Source: Mycoplana azooxidifex (GTDB lineage: Bacteria > Pseudomonadota > Alphaproteobacteria > Rhizobiales > Rhizobiaceae). Taken from it: a DNA stretch of 64,000 nt. The position numbers were made by a program, and so were the translations under genes. Position 1 is the first letter of the stretch; each line of letters opens with the position of its first letter. Below, piece after piece: positions 19,926 through 28,201 of this stretch. The stretch spans positions 124,001 through 188,000 of the forward strand of contig NZ_JACIEE010000001.1 of NCBI RefSeq assembly GCF_014196765.1. The letters are read 5' to 3'. The notes under the pieces were generated by a model that was not told the origin of the DNA, searched no databases, and saw only the letters and a program-made list of their open reading frames with translations.

Positions 19926-20127
19926 GAAATTCTCCTATCCAGTCCCGCCAACGAATGCGGGTGGTATGCGGTGAAAGCGCCAAAAGCGGGCGCATGCGCT
20001 GCGCGATATAAGGGGAAAACGGGGGGATGGGAAGGGGTGGCCCGATGGCGGCGCTACGGGCTTTGGATCTGCAACACGAAAACAGGGCGGCAACACCGAT
20101 TGCCACCCCTGCCGCCGGAACCCTGTG

Positions 20128-20892
20128 CTATGTGCGGGTGATCGATACCCCGCCGTCTACAAGCGATGCCGTGCCGGTCACGAAGCTCGCGTCATCGGAG
20201 GCGAGGTAGAGAACCGAGCGCGCCAGTTCCTCCGGGGATGCGACCCGTTTCAGCGCATGCAGCCCCGTCACAAATGCCTGCTTCTCGGCGGTGTCGTTCA
20301 CGTCGCGATACATGTCCGTATCAACGGCGCCGGGAAGTATGGAGTTGACCCGCACGTTCTGCGGCCCGTATTCGGCAGCCAGCGTTTGAGTCAGACCGAT
20401 AAGACCGGACTTGCTTGCGGCGTATGCAGCGACGCCGGGAAAGGCAAAGCTGTAGCCGATGAAGGTGGAGGTGAAGATGATCGAACCGCCACCATTGGCC
20501 GACATTGCGCGCACCTGATGCTTGGCAGCAAGGAAGGAGGCCGTCAGGTTGATTGCCAGCGTTTCGGAAAAGCCGGCCTCTGACACATCGGTGCTTGGCC
20601 CCGATTCGCCGATCGTACCCGCGTTGTTGAATGCGATGTCGAGCTTGCCGTAGCGCTCGACAGCAGTCTCGACGAGCACCTTGTGATAATCTTCCGAGCG
20701 GACATCGCCCGCGACAGCAACGGCACTGCCGCCGTGTGCTTCGATTTCCCTTACCAAAAGATCGAGTTCTGTTTGCCGACGCGCTCCGACCACGACCTTT
20801 GCGCCTTCGGCGGCAAAGAGCGCAGCGGTGGCCCGCCCTATGCCGGAACTGGCGCCTGTGACGATTGCGACCTTGTTGATCAACCGATTCAT
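20128..20892 (-). CDS. Short-chain dehydrogenase/reductase
   Basis: This 254-residue classical SDR has the cofactor motif VTGASSGIG, the structural NNAG, an active-site Ser in FTSTFIG, YAASKSG (Tyr and Lys) and the C-terminal VDGGVS. ATG 20892 has AGGAG eight bases upstream. It is divergent from a LysR regulator across 124 bases containing a nested dyad, so it is probably that regulator's target. The substrate is unknown. Confidence 0.92.
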   Translation of the reverse strand: MNRLINKVAIVTGASSGIGRATAALFAAEGAKVVVGARRQTELDLLVREIEAHGGSAVAVAGDVRSEDYHKVLVETAVERYGKLDIAFNNAGTIGESGPSTDVSEAGFSETLAINLTASFLAAKHQVRAMSANGGGSIIFTSTFIGYSFAFPGVAAYAASKSGLIGLTQTLAAEYGPQNVRVNSILPGAVDTDMYRDVNDTAEKQAFVTGLHALKRVASPEELARSVLYLASDDASFVTGTASLVDGGVSITRT

Positions 20893-20969
20893 TGTTTCGT
20901 CTCCTGAACATCGCGGATGGCCCGGTGCCGTCCGCTGCGATGACCGGAAGATGGCATTTTTCAATCGTT

Positions 20970-21003
20970 CGGATTAGTCTTCGAATATTGGAACTGTAAT
21001 CCG
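20970..21003. promoter_or_regulatory. Nested dyad operator candidate between SDR and LysR genes
   Basis: CGGATTA at 20970-20976 and TAATCCG at 20997-21003 are perfect inverted arms. An inner dyad TTC-N8-GAA at 20980-20993 has exactly the same centre (20986.5). LysR proteins typically bind such interrupted dyads between divergent genes. Assignment to the neighbouring regulator is inference. Confidence 0.5.
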
Positions 21004-21016
21004 GATTCACCGAACA

Positions 21017-21916
21017 ATGCTAAAGACGGAAGGCATCGCGGCCTTTGTCGCAATCGTCGATGGCGGCTCGATTACCGAGGCTGCAAGACGGCTTCGCCTC
21101 TCTAAGTCGGTCGTCAGCGAAAGGCTTGCGGAACTGGAGAAGGCGGTCGGCGGAATACTTCTGCACCGCACGACGCGCAAGTTGACATTGACGGAGGACG
21201 GCTCGGCGTTCCTTGAACGCGCGCGCCGCATCGCTCGTGAAATCGAGGATGCCACCACCGACATGTCGGAACGACGCGGAACGCTCGCCGGTCCCATACG
21301 AATCGCAGCCCCGGTGACTTTCGGGCGGCTCCATCTCGGCCCGGCTCTCTATCCGTTCCTGCGCGAGCATCCGGAGCTTGAATTGACCCTTGATATCGAT
21401 GATCGGCGTGTGGATGCCGTATCCGATGGCTACGATGCGGTGATCCGGAACGGGCCGATATCCGATTCCCGCCTCATCGCGTGGAAACTGGCTCCGAGCC
21501 GCAGAGTGTTGGCAGCTTCGCCCGACTACTTGAGCCGGTTTGGTGCTCCCCGCACCTTGAGGGACCTCGAAGCACACCAGGGCATTTTCTACACCAACCG
21601 CGGGGTTGCCGACTGGCGCTTCCAGACCGAGAGCGGGACTGTCATCGTCAGGGCGCGATTCGCGCTCGGCATGAACAACGGCGACATGTTACGCGATGCC
21701 GCTGCCGCCGGTCTTGGGGTGGCGATGCTGCCCGCATTCATAGCCGGACCGGCGATCAGGGACGGACTGCTGCAGGAAATCGAAGTGGACCAGAAGCCGG
21801 AGCCGGAGTTCATCTACATGGCTCATCCGCAGGGACGAAACCCGTCCGCGAAGTTGCGCGCCATCGCCGATCATCTGAAGAAGACATTTGGTGATCCGCC
21901 CTATTGGGACCTTTGA
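21017..21916 (+). CDS. LysR-family transcriptional regulator
   Basis: The protein has 299 residues. The N-terminal winged HTH (AFVAIVDGGSITEAARRLRL, then SKSVVSERLAELE) is followed by a type 2 periplasmic-binding-like effector domain from about residue 88 (GPIRIAAPVTFGR). It is divergently transcribed from the SDR gene at 20892, the usual arrangement for LysR control of an adjacent enzyme. The effector is unknown. Confidence 0.93.
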   Translation: MLKTEGIAAFVAIVDGGSITEAARRLRLSKSVVSERLAELEKAVGGILLHRTTRKLTLTEDGSAFLERARRIAREIEDATTDMSERRGTLAGPIRIAAPVTFGRLHLGPALYPFLREHPELELTLDIDDRRVDAVSDGYDAVIRNGPISDSRLIAWKLAPSRRVLAASPDYLSRFGAPRTLRDLEAHQGIFYTNRGVADWRFQTESGTVIVRARFALGMNNGDMLRDAAAAGLGVAMLPAFIAGPAIRDGLLQEIEVDQKPEPEFIYMAHPQGRNPSAKLRAIADHLKKTFGDPPYWDL

Positions 21917-21972
21917 TCGTTGATCACCAGGCGGGCATTTCCGACTTAGACTGCACGCTGGCCGGACCCGAC

Positions 21973-22350
21973 TTAGACCCGCCACAGCCGCCACGGCGCC
22001 CACGCGACGCCCGCAGCCAGCCGCTCGGGCACCGGATCGAAACCCGACGTTCCACCCGGCCCGCAGCGGGAGACGCGGAACAGCGTCATCCAGCCGCCTC
22101 GCCACAGGCCATGGCGGGCGATCGCCTCGTAGCCGTATTCCGAGCAGGTCGGCACGTGCCGGCAGGAATTGCCGATGAATCCGGAGAGCGTCAGCTGGTA
22201 GAGGCGGATGAAAGCCATGCCGAACAGGCGGCCCGGGGTCTTGCGGAACGGGCCGGACCAGTTGCGGCCCGTCGGGCGCGGACTGCCGGCGCGGGGTTCT
22301 CGGCCAGCGGAATGCCCGCCGCCGCGCTTGCAATCAGGCCCGCTACACAT
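21973..22350 (-). CDS. yidD: Membrane protein insertion efficiency factor YidD
   Basis: YidD is a small amphipathic membrane-associated protein that helps YidC insert proteins. The conserved core CRHVPTCSEYGYEAI, then RVSRCGPGG, then GFDPVP is complete. The 125-residue frame includes an N-terminal extension of about 40 residues. The family core begins near IRLYQLTLSGFIG, so a start closer to ATG 22218 (MAFIRLYQ) is possible. It is not beside rpmH/rnpA, as often in Rhizobiaceae. Confidence 0.9.
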   Translation of the reverse strand: MCSGPDCKRGGGHSAGREPRAGSPRPTGRNWSGPFRKTPGRLFGMAFIRLYQLTLSGFIGNSCRHVPTCSEYGYEAIARHGLWRGGWMTLFRVSRCGPGGTSGFDPVPERLAAGVAWAPWRLWRV

Positions 22351-22373
22351 CGATCGGCCAGGCTCCCGACTTC

Positions 22374-22492
22374 TCCGTCATGCCGGCCCCCGAGCCGGCA
22401 TCCAGCGGCGCCGCGTCTGCGGCGCGGAAGAAGTTCTCTGCGCTCAAGGACTTGAGCGCGCTGGATCCCGGCTCGGGGGCCGGGATGACGGA
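22374..22492. repeat. Large dispersed palindromic element
   Basis: A left arm (TCCGTCATGCCGGCCCCCGA and on) and a right arm ending GGCCGGGATGACGGA are inverted copies of about 34 bases with a few mismatches. They enclose two smaller hairpins, GCCGCGTCTGCGGC and CGCTCAAGGACTTGAGCG. Elements with these arms (Rhizobium intergenic mosaic type) are scattered through rhizobial genomes. It lies between the yidD and IscU-like genes. Confidence 0.65.
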
Positions 22493-22516
22493 ATAGGGCG
22501 ATCGCGCGCGCATCGC

Positions 22517-22960
22517 TTACCCCGCCTTCTCCAGCCGCCGTGCCTCGACCTGCCCGAGCGCGTCCACCACGGCATCGAAGGTCAGCATGGTGGAGGCGTG
22601 GCGGGCCTTGTAGTCGCGTACCGGCCGCAGGAAGCGCATGTCCTCGAAGCGGCCCTCCGGCCCCTCGCCGTCCGCCTTCAGCATCGCCAGCATGTCCTCG
22701 CGGGCCTTGCGCAACTCGGCGGCCGTGGCGCCGATGACGTGGCGCGCCATGATCGAGGACGAGGCCTGGCCGAGCGCGCAGGCCTTCACCTCGTGGGCGA
22801 AATCCGACACACGGTCGCCGTCCATCTTCAGCCAGATCTTCACCCGGGAGCCGCAGAGCTTGGAATGGGCGCTCGCCTCCGCATCGGCATCCTCGAGCGT
22901 CCCGGTCCGCGGAATATTGCCGGCAAATTCGAGGATGCGGCTGTTATAGATGTCGTCCAT
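22517..22960 (-). CDS. IscU/SufU-like iron-sulfur scaffold, third Cys missing
   Basis: The 147-residue protein opens MDDIYNSRILEFAGNIPR, the NifU-N/IscU fold. The first two cluster ligands are visible as C36 (KLCGS) and C61 (KACALGQA). The third, normally in a C-A-T-L context, is absent: the segment reads ARHASTML. Only these two Cys occur. Alphaproteobacterial proteins of this type are annotated as iron-sulfur assembly scaffolds. Whether it still builds clusters is uncertain. It is divergent from folE. Confidence 0.82.
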   Translation of the reverse strand: MDDIYNSRILEFAGNIPRTGTLEDADAEASAHSKLCGSRVKIWLKMDGDRVSDFAHEVKACALGQASSSIMARHVIGATAAELRKAREDMLAMLKADGEGPEGRFEDMRFLRPVRDYKARHASTMLTFDAVVDALGQVEARRLEKAG

Positions 22961-23294
22961 AAGGATTTGTCCACGTTTTCATGGGTTTCTGCATCTCTGA
23001 TGGATCCGGGCACGATATTCTATCGTTTCCGCGAAAAAAGCATTCCGTGTCGCCGCTGGCCTCTTCCACAGCTATCGGGCGATACTATATGCTATGTCGT
23101 GTTGGGGCGAACGTTTTGCAACAAGAAACGTTTGCCTGTTGTTTGGGAAACCGTGCCGGACGATCGGGCGTGAAAACGCCGCGATCCGAAAGCCCCGGAG
23201 CCCGCCAACGGAACCCAAGCCTGCAGGGTTAGGCGAATGGCCAATGGCGAGTCCGACATTGACGGAAGTCAACGTGCAGAAAGGCCGTGGCACC
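22961..23294. other. Divergent intergenic region IscU-like / folE, 334 bases
   Basis: This region holds the promoters of both genes. An operator-like dyad, CGAACGTTT and AAACGTTTG separated by nine bases, lies at 23108-23134. The folE frame is open upstream to 23094 but lacks GTP cyclohydrolase similarity there. No other gene is visible. Confidence 0.45.
23108..23134. promoter_or_regulatory. Inverted repeat upstream of folE
   Basis: The nine-base arms CGAACGTTT and AAACGTTTG match at eight of nine positions around TGCAACAAG. The position, about 160 bases before folE, suits an operator. No regulator gene is adjacent, so the binder is unknown. Confidence 0.3.
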
Positions 23295-23906
23295 ATGGAC
23301 GCCATCATCAAGAATTTCCCCGTCGGCGACGACGGCCGCCCGACCCAGAAGGAAGCGGAAGACGCTGTTCGCGTGCTCCTGCGCTGGGCCGGTGACGACC
23401 CCTCGCGCGAAGGGCTGATCGACACGCCCGCCCGTGTCGCCAAAGCCTACAAGGAGCTCTTCTCCGGCTACACGCAGGATCCCGAAGACGTTCTCGGCCG
23501 CACCTTCGAGGAGGTCGCCGGCTATGACGACATCGTCCTCGTCAAGGACATCCCCTTCTATTCGCATTGCGAGCACCACATGGTGCCGATCATCGGCCGC
23601 GCCCACGTCGCCTACCTGCCGAACGGCCGCGTGCTCGGCCTGTCCAAGATGGCTCGCGTGGTCGAGATCTTTGGCCGACGCCTGCAGACGCAGGAAACGA
23701 TGACGGCGCAGATCGCCACCGCGATCGACGAGACGCTTCGTCCGCGCGGCGTCGCCGTCATGATCGAGGCTGAGCATATGTGCATGGCGATGCGCGGTAT
23801 CCAGAAGCAGGGCTCGACAACGCTGACCACCACCTTTACCGGTACGTTCAAATCCGAGCCCGCCGAGCAGGCGCGCTTCATGACCATGATCCGGGGCCGC
23901 GGCTGA
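23295..23906 (+). CDS. folE: GTP cyclohydrolase I
   Basis: FolE converts GTP to dihydroneopterin triphosphate, the first step of folate synthesis. The protein has 203 residues from ATG 23295. The zinc ligands are in [10 protein letters not shown] and EAEHMCMAM, and the GTP-binding and catalytic core includes [11 protein letters not shown] and RLQTQE. A longer start (ATG in MASPTLTEV, about 20 codons earlier) cannot be excluded. AAAGG lies 11 bases before 23295. hisI follows 30 bases later in the same direction, so the two may be co-transcribed. Confidence 0.96.
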   Translation: MDAIIKNFPVGDDGRPTQKEAEDAVRVLLRWAGDDPSREGLIDTPARVAKAYKELFSGYTQDPEDVLGRTFEEVAGYDDIVLVKDIPFYSHCEHHMVPIIGRAHVAYLPNGRVLGLSKMARVVEIFGRRLQTQETMTAQIATAIDETLRPRGVAVMIEAEHMCMAMRGIQKQGSTTLTTTFTGTFKSEPAEQARFMTMIRGRG

Positions 23907-23936
23907 CGCCGCCGGCTCCGGCAGACGGAGCCGACG

Positions 23937-24398
23937 ATGGCCATCGACTTTCCATCTCCTTCCAGGGACAAGCGCGAACTCGAAGCGGCCGGCGCCTTCA
24001 GCCCACGCTTCGACGAGCACGGGCTCGTCACCGCCGTGGTGACGGATGCGCGCGACGGAGAACTGCTGATGGTCGCGCACATGAACGCGCAGGCGCTGGC
24101 GCTGACCATCGAGACCGGCATCGCCCACTACTGGAGCCGCTCGCGGCAGGCGCTGTGGAAAAAGGGCGAGACCTCCGGCAACCTCCAGACGGTGATCGAG
24201 ATGCGCACCGATTGCGACCAGGACGCCGTCTGGCTCAAGGTTCAGGTCGCCGGCCACGACGCCACCTGCCACACCGGCCGCCGCTCCTGCTTCTACCGCA
24301 CCGTCAGCCGTGACGGCAGCGAGGCACGGCTCGAGATCGTCGACGACCGCATCCAGTTCGACCCCGCTGCGGTCTACCGGAAGGACAAGACGGAGTAG
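23937..24398 (+). CDS. hisI: Phosphoribosyl-AMP cyclohydrolase
   Basis: HisI opens the purine ring of phosphoribosyl-AMP in histidine synthesis. The 153-residue single-function form shows [18 protein letters not shown], the magnesium- and zinc-binding TDCDQDAVW, and [10 protein letters not shown]. It lies directly after folE; both enzymes hydrolyse purine nucleotide rings, but they serve different pathways. There is no fused HisE domain, as is normal in alphaproteobacteria. Confidence 0.96.
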   Translation: MAIDFPSPSRDKRELEAAGAFSPRFDEHGLVTAVVTDARDGELLMVAHMNAQALALTIETGIAHYWSRSRQALWKKGETSGNLQTVIEMRTDCDQDAVWLKVQVAGHDATCHTGRRSCFYRTVSRDGSEARLEIVDDRIQFDPAAVYRKDKTE

Positions 24399-24744
24399 GA
24401 CGCCGTTCCGTTTCGACGCGAAATTTACCCTTTGGCAAGGAAATCGGCCTGTAGTGGTGGCAGCAACAGAAGCGTAGCGTACGAACCACCATGCCAGTCC
24501 TCACGCCAGCAACCACCCGGATGCCGCAGCATGCGAAGGCGACGAAGCGGGCATCCCGGCGCCCCTGCCCCGACTACGCCCAATTGATGAGCCAGAGCAA
24601 AAGGAACGGGCTCACCGTTCCACGCTCGCCTGCTATTCTTGAGCCTACTGCGATGGGGCTCGCGGTTCATTATGCAGGACAGTTTGACGCGGCGCCGGAA
24701 CTGAAAGCATGGCGACGAAGTTCTGTCGTCGTCGGAGGCCTATT
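24399..24744. other. Intergenic region hisI / patatin, 346 bases
   Basis: An open frame at 24491-24751 (86 codons) has no ribosome site, no recognisable family and unusual composition, so I do not call it. TGCAGGACAGTTTGACG (24673-24689) repeats the sequence at 1058-1074. The region probably carries the patatin promoter. Confidence 0.35.
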
Positions 24745-25707
24745 ATGCTGAACTGGAGTCTAAACCGGGTTATGGTGACGGCAGATGCGTCGGAGCCGGA
24801 TGGTCCCTCCATGAATCATATGCCGCTTCCCGCGACACAAGGGACCCAGCCCCGTTCGCGCATCGCACTGGCGCTGGGCGGTGGTGCGGCTCGCGGCTGG
24901 GCGCACATCGGCGTCTTGCGGGCATTCGACGAAGAGGGGATCGAGGTAAGCATGATCGCCGGCACCTCGATCGGCGCGCTCGTCGGCGGCTGCTATCTTG
25001 CCGGCAAGCTCGATGAACTCGAGAGCTTCGCCCGGTCGCTGACCATGCGCCGCATCGCCAGCCTGCTCGATTTCACCATCCGCGGCAGCGGCCTGTTCGG
25101 CGGCATGCGGCTGACCAAGCGCATGCAGGAGCACCTTGAGCACCATTCGATCGAGGAACTCGACCGTCCCTTCGTCGCGGTCGCAACCGAGATCAACAGC
25201 GGTCATGAAGTCTGGATCACCAGCGGCTCGCTGATCACGGCGATACGCGCCTCCTACGCCCTGCCCGGCATCTTCGAGCCGATCAAGTGCAACGGCCGCA
25301 CGCTGGTGGACGGCGCGCTGGTCAACCCGGTCCCCGTCTCCGTCTGCCGCGCGCACGAGGAGCCGCTCGTCGTCGCCGTCAACCTGAACTACGACCTTTA
25401 CGGCCGGTCGGCGGTGATCAAGCACACCGCCACCGTCCAGGACATCGACCGCGCGCCGCGGCAGGAAAACAGCGAAGCGCGCCTCGGGCTGATGGGTGCC
25501 ATGGTGCAGTCGTTCAACATCATCCAGGATCGGATCGCCCGCGCCCGCCTGGCCGGCGATCCTCCGGATCTTTCGCTGCTGCCCCGCCTCGGCGACATCG
25601 GCCTTTCGGAATTCCATCGCGCCGGCGAGGCGATAGACCGCGGCTACCTCGAGGCCAAATCGAAGATTTCGGAAGTAAAGCGCATGCAGGAAGTGCTGTC
25701 GCGCTGA
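24745..25707 (+). CDS. Patatin-like phospholipase
   Basis: The protein has 320 residues and acts as a predicted serine-Asp lipid acyl hydrolase. The oxyanion loop GGGAARG is at residues 45-51, nucleophile S75 is in GTSIG, and the dyad Asp is D189 in VDGAL. It resembles the RssA/NTE-like bacterial patatins. GGAGG six bases before ATG 24745 decides the start over later ATGs at 24772 and 24811. There is no signal peptide, so it acts in the cytosol or at the inner membrane face. Its substrate is unknown. Confidence 0.88.
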   Translation: MLNWSLNRVMVTADASEPDGPSMNHMPLPATQGTQPRSRIALALGGGAARGWAHIGVLRAFDEEGIEVSMIAGTSIGALVGGCYLAGKLDELESFARSLTMRRIASLLDFTIRGSGLFGGMRLTKRMQEHLEHHSIEELDRPFVAVATEINSGHEVWITSGSLITAIRASYALPGIFEPIKCNGRTLVDGALVNPVPVSVCRAHEEPLVVAVNLNYDLYGRSAVIKHTATVQDIDRAPRQENSEARLGLMGAMVQSFNIIQDRIARARLAGDPPDLSLLPRLGDIGLSEFHRAGEAIDRGYLEAKSKISEVKRMQEVLSR

Positions 25708-25743
25708 CGCTGGATCGCTCTCGCGGTTTTCAAGGCGAGCGTA

Positions 25744-25775
25744 ACGAGGCGCCGCCGGCGCCCCGTCCTTATTTT
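25744..25775 (+). terminator. Rho-independent terminator after the patatin gene
   Basis: ACGAGGCGCC pairs with GGCGCCCCGT (one mismatch) around GCC, followed by CCTTATTTT. It sits in the convergent gap before the CBS gene. Confidence 0.5.
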
Positions 25776-25804
25776 CGCAAGCCCACTTCAGCAAGGATGC
25801 GTGA

Positions 25805-26233
25805 TCAGCCGGCGATGTACGCCTTGATCTCGGCCGCTTCGCGTTCGATCGACCGGATATGCGCCTTCACCACGTCGCCGATCGAGATGATGCCGACGAG
25901 GCGTCCGTCCTTTTCGACCGGGATGTGACGGGAGCGCAGCGTGCTCATCATTTCCATCACTTCTTCGACCGTCGCAGCTTCGCCGCAACGATGCACGTTG
26001 CCCCACATGATGGACGAGATCGGCCTGTCGAGACAATCGGCCCCGCTCTTGGCGATCGCGGCGACGATGTCGCGCTCTGTCAGGATGCCGGAGATCTGGT
26101 CGGTACGGTCGACGATGACGATCGCGCCGATGTGATTGTCATGAAGATAGACAGCAGCCTGACGAACGGTGAGCTGCGAACCGGCGGTAACGACGTTTCG
26201 GCCCTTTTCGTCAAGAATGGACTTTACATACAT
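25805..26233 (-). CDS. Tandem CBS-domain protein
   Basis: The 142-residue protein is made of two CBS domains: residues about 7-62 (LTVRQAAVYLHDNHIGAIVI, then GILTERDIV) and about 75-132 (ATVEEVMEMMSTLRSRHIPV, then GIISIGDVV). Such stand-alone pairs bind adenine nucleotides and sense energy state. GGGAGGA six bases before ATG 26233 is an excellent ribosome site. It has no fused effector domain and no obvious partner nearby. Confidence 0.92.
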   Translation of the reverse strand: MYVKSILDEKGRNVVTAGSQLTVRQAAVYLHDNHIGAIVIVDRTDQISGILTERDIVAAIAKSGADCLDRPISSIMWGNVHRCGEAATVEEVMEMMSTLRSRHIPVEKDGRLVGIISIGDVVKAHIRSIEREAAEIKAYIAG

Positions 26234-26412
26234 GCAATTCCTCCCGTGTGCATCATGCCGCAGAGAGGCAGGGTTTCCGGACAGGGACACCCTGCCAACC
26301 GGTGGACCGGTCAAGGACAGACCCACCTGCGTTCCGGCGTGCATGTGCCAGCCGGAACATGACAATCGTGCGCCAGGGGGCCGTGGAATGCAAGTCCGGA
26401 CCGAGCTTAGCC

Positions 26413-27165
26413 TTAACCGGCCCGGCGCTCGGCGTCCGCGACGGGCGGCAGCCGGTCGAACAGGGGAAAGCAGAAAAAGCCGAACAGGAATCCGCCGATA
26501 TGGGCCTCCCAGGCGATCGACGCACCCTCCGTGTCGCTGAAAAGCTGGCCGAAGCCGATGGCGAAATTGGTGAGGAACCAGATCGCCGAAAACACCAGGA
26601 CGGAGCGGTTCGAGAGTGCCTCGCGGATCGTCATCCGCCGGTTCACGTGCGCGAACTGCCGGCTGATTCGCCCGCTTGGCGAGAAGACGAAGCGCGCGGC
26701 CGCCCCCATCAGGCCGGAAACGACGCCGGAAGCGCCGATCACCACGACCACCTCGCCCCAGTGAAACGCGCAATGAAGCCCCACCGACGCGGCCGCCGAC
26801 AGGCACCAGAACGCGAGGAAGCGCCGGGTGCCGATCCGGCGGACCACCGGCGCCCCGAATGCCACCATCCAGAAGCCGTTGAAGATCAGGTGCTCCCAGC
26901 TGCCGTGCAGGAAGGAATAGGTCACCGGCGTCCACAGCCAGGCCCAATCCGCCGCCATGAACTGCGGCAGGTATCGGGCGGAAATGAAAGCGAACTGCAG
27001 CAGCACCCACTCGTCCTGCTGTGGCGTCAGCAGGTAGGTCCGTACGACATGGACGAATGTCAGCAGGGCAAGGGCTGCGACGAGGCTGCCCGGCAGGTTG
27101 AAGGCCGGCTCCCGCTTCCTGGCACTTTCCGGGACCACAAGGCCGCTGTCGTCAGTATCACTCAT
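26413..27165 (-). CDS. Rhomboid-family intramembrane serine protease
   Basis: The 250-residue protein has six membrane segments. The catalytic S146 is in GASG, H222 is in AWEAHIGGF, and the oxyanion-side HLIFNGFWM is present. The protein would cleave membrane protein helices within the inner membrane. The N-terminal 20 residues are charged and cytosolic. The start ATG 27165 (MSDTDDSG) is preferred; the frame extends to 27255 but crosses a strong hairpin. The substrate is unknown. Confidence 0.9.
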   Translation of the reverse strand: MSDTDDSGLVVPESARKREPAFNLPGSLVAALALLTFVHVVRTYLLTPQQDEWVLLQFAFISARYLPQFMAADWAWLWTPVTYSFLHGSWEHLIFNGFWMVAFGAPVVRRIGTRRFLAFWCLSAAASVGLHCAFHWGEVVVVIGASGVVSGLMGAAARFVFSPSGRISRQFAHVNRRMTIREALSNRSVLVFSAIWFLTNFAIGFGQLFSDTEGASIAWEAHIGGFLFGFFCFPLFDRLPPVADAERRAG

Positions 27166-27207
27166 AAAATCCGCCGATAAGAAAATGTATGACCAGCGCT
27201 TATACAG

Positions 27208-27244
27208 ATAAAATAAGGGCCGTACAGCTTTCGCCATACGGCCC
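27208..27244 (-). terminator. Strand-specific intrinsic terminator with no known gene upstream
   Basis: Read on the minus strand, GGGCCGTATGGC pairs with GCTGTACGGCCC over 12 base pairs closed by a GAAA tetraloop. TTATTTTAT follows. Two G-T pairs hold only on this strand; on the plus strand they become A-C mismatches. No minus-strand gene precedes it within 250 bases, so it ends a non-coding transcript or attenuates the rhomboid leader. Confidence 0.65.
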
Positions 27245-27330
27245 CGAGCCCCCAAAACCCCGGCCCTGAAATGCGTGCTGAAGGTTTCCCCTCAGGAAGT
27301 CGTGACTATCCTGTGCCATGCCCGGACAAG
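27208..27330 (-). ncRNA. Candidate structured small RNA
   Basis: The minus strand between the PAS gene and the rhomboid gene folds into at least two GNRA hairpins: CTGAGGG-GAAA-CCTTCAG at 27278-27295 (seven base pairs including one G-T pair, so again strand-specific) and the terminator stem at 27217-27244. No credible reading frame covers it. The 5' end is not known; no clear promoter was found, and 27330 is only a rough limit. It matches no RNA family I recognise. The alternative is a leader or attenuator of the rhomboid gene, whose ATG lies 43 bases after the T run. Confidence 0.42.
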
Positions 27331-27455
27331 ACGCACAATCGAAACCAAGGGTTAACCTTAATGTCGGGGCTGGCACGATCTTCGCTTGGTAATTCCGAAC
27401 CGGCGGACGCCGGCACATGACGTGCCGGTTTGATACAGCGCGGGATGGAATACCG

Positions 27456-28085
27456 ATGCAGGCGACGACGCGAGCGATCTATCAACACTGGTCGGCGGTG
27501 AAAGGAAACCGCGACATCCCCAACCGGCGCGACATCGCACCGGCGGCGCTCCAGCATTTTCTACCCGACCTTTTCATCCTGGAACAACTCCCGGGCGGCG
27601 GTGTGTCGTTCCGGCTCGCAGGTACGAGGCTGTGCAGCCTGTTTGGCCGCGAACTGCGGACGACCAGCTTCGAACGATTGTTTCCCGCCGACCTGCGCCC
27701 CCGCATCCTGCGGATCTGCCACAACATCACCAGCCAGCGCACGCCCGCCGTTCTGCATGCGGCCGCTTACGGGCGCTCGGTCCAGGCCACCCCCGTGGAG
27801 ATCACGCTCCTGCCGATGACGTCGCACACCTCGCGCGCCGACCGCATCTTCGGCGCCTTCTGCCCCCTCACCGCCGTCCAGCCGCTGGACATGCCGCTCC
27901 GTCACCTGCTCCTGAAGACGGTCGAGGCCATTCCCATGGCACTCGCAGACGTGGATGCCGCCGAGGCCTTGCCTGCGAACCCCGCGACTGCCGTCGTCGC
28001 CGTCCGGCGCCACGAATTCGGACAGGCCGTCCGCCGTATCCTTCACCTCAAGGTGTTCGATGGCGGCCGCCAGAACGAGCCGTGA
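27456..28085 (+). CDS. PAS-domain protein (PAS_5 type)
   Basis: The 209-residue protein has the rhizobial PAS_5 pattern. It opens YQHWSAVKGNRDIPNRRDI, continues LPDLFILEQLPGGGVSFRL, then SLFGRELRTTSFERLFP. The family is thought to be a stand-alone sensor-like fold; ligand and partner are unknown. GGGATGGA lies upstream of ATG 27456. It precedes the PilZ gene in the same direction, separated by 116 bases. Confidence 0.82.
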   Translation: MQATTRAIYQHWSAVKGNRDIPNRRDIAPAALQHFLPDLFILEQLPGGGVSFRLAGTRLCSLFGRELRTTSFERLFPADLRPRILRICHNITSQRTPAVLHAAAYGRSVQATPVEITLLPMTSHTSRADRIFGAFCPLTAVQPLDMPLRHLLLKTVEAIPMALADVDAAEALPANPATAVVAVRRHEFGQAVRRILHLKVFDGGRQNEP

Positions 28086-28201
28086 GCGCCTACAACCGCA
28101 AATCATTCCAATTGCCAACAGTTGCAACGACGCAGGAACGAACTATTAACCTCGAAAGATTAGGAGTTGGAAAGAGAGATTAATCAGGCCCCCGTCCGCC
28201 C

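Noticed and set aside
17898-20141. A 747-codon plus-strand frame covering thrS
   Set aside because: It is a compositional shadow of threonyl-tRNA synthetase and is low in protein-like features.
24491-24751. An 86-codon frame between hisI and the patatin gene
   Set aside because: It has no ribosome site, no similarity and overlaps the patatin start; left as unexplained intergenic sequence.
27200-27418. A 72-codon minus-strand frame across the small RNA candidate
   Set aside because: The frame reads through a strong terminator and has no ribosome site or similarity.
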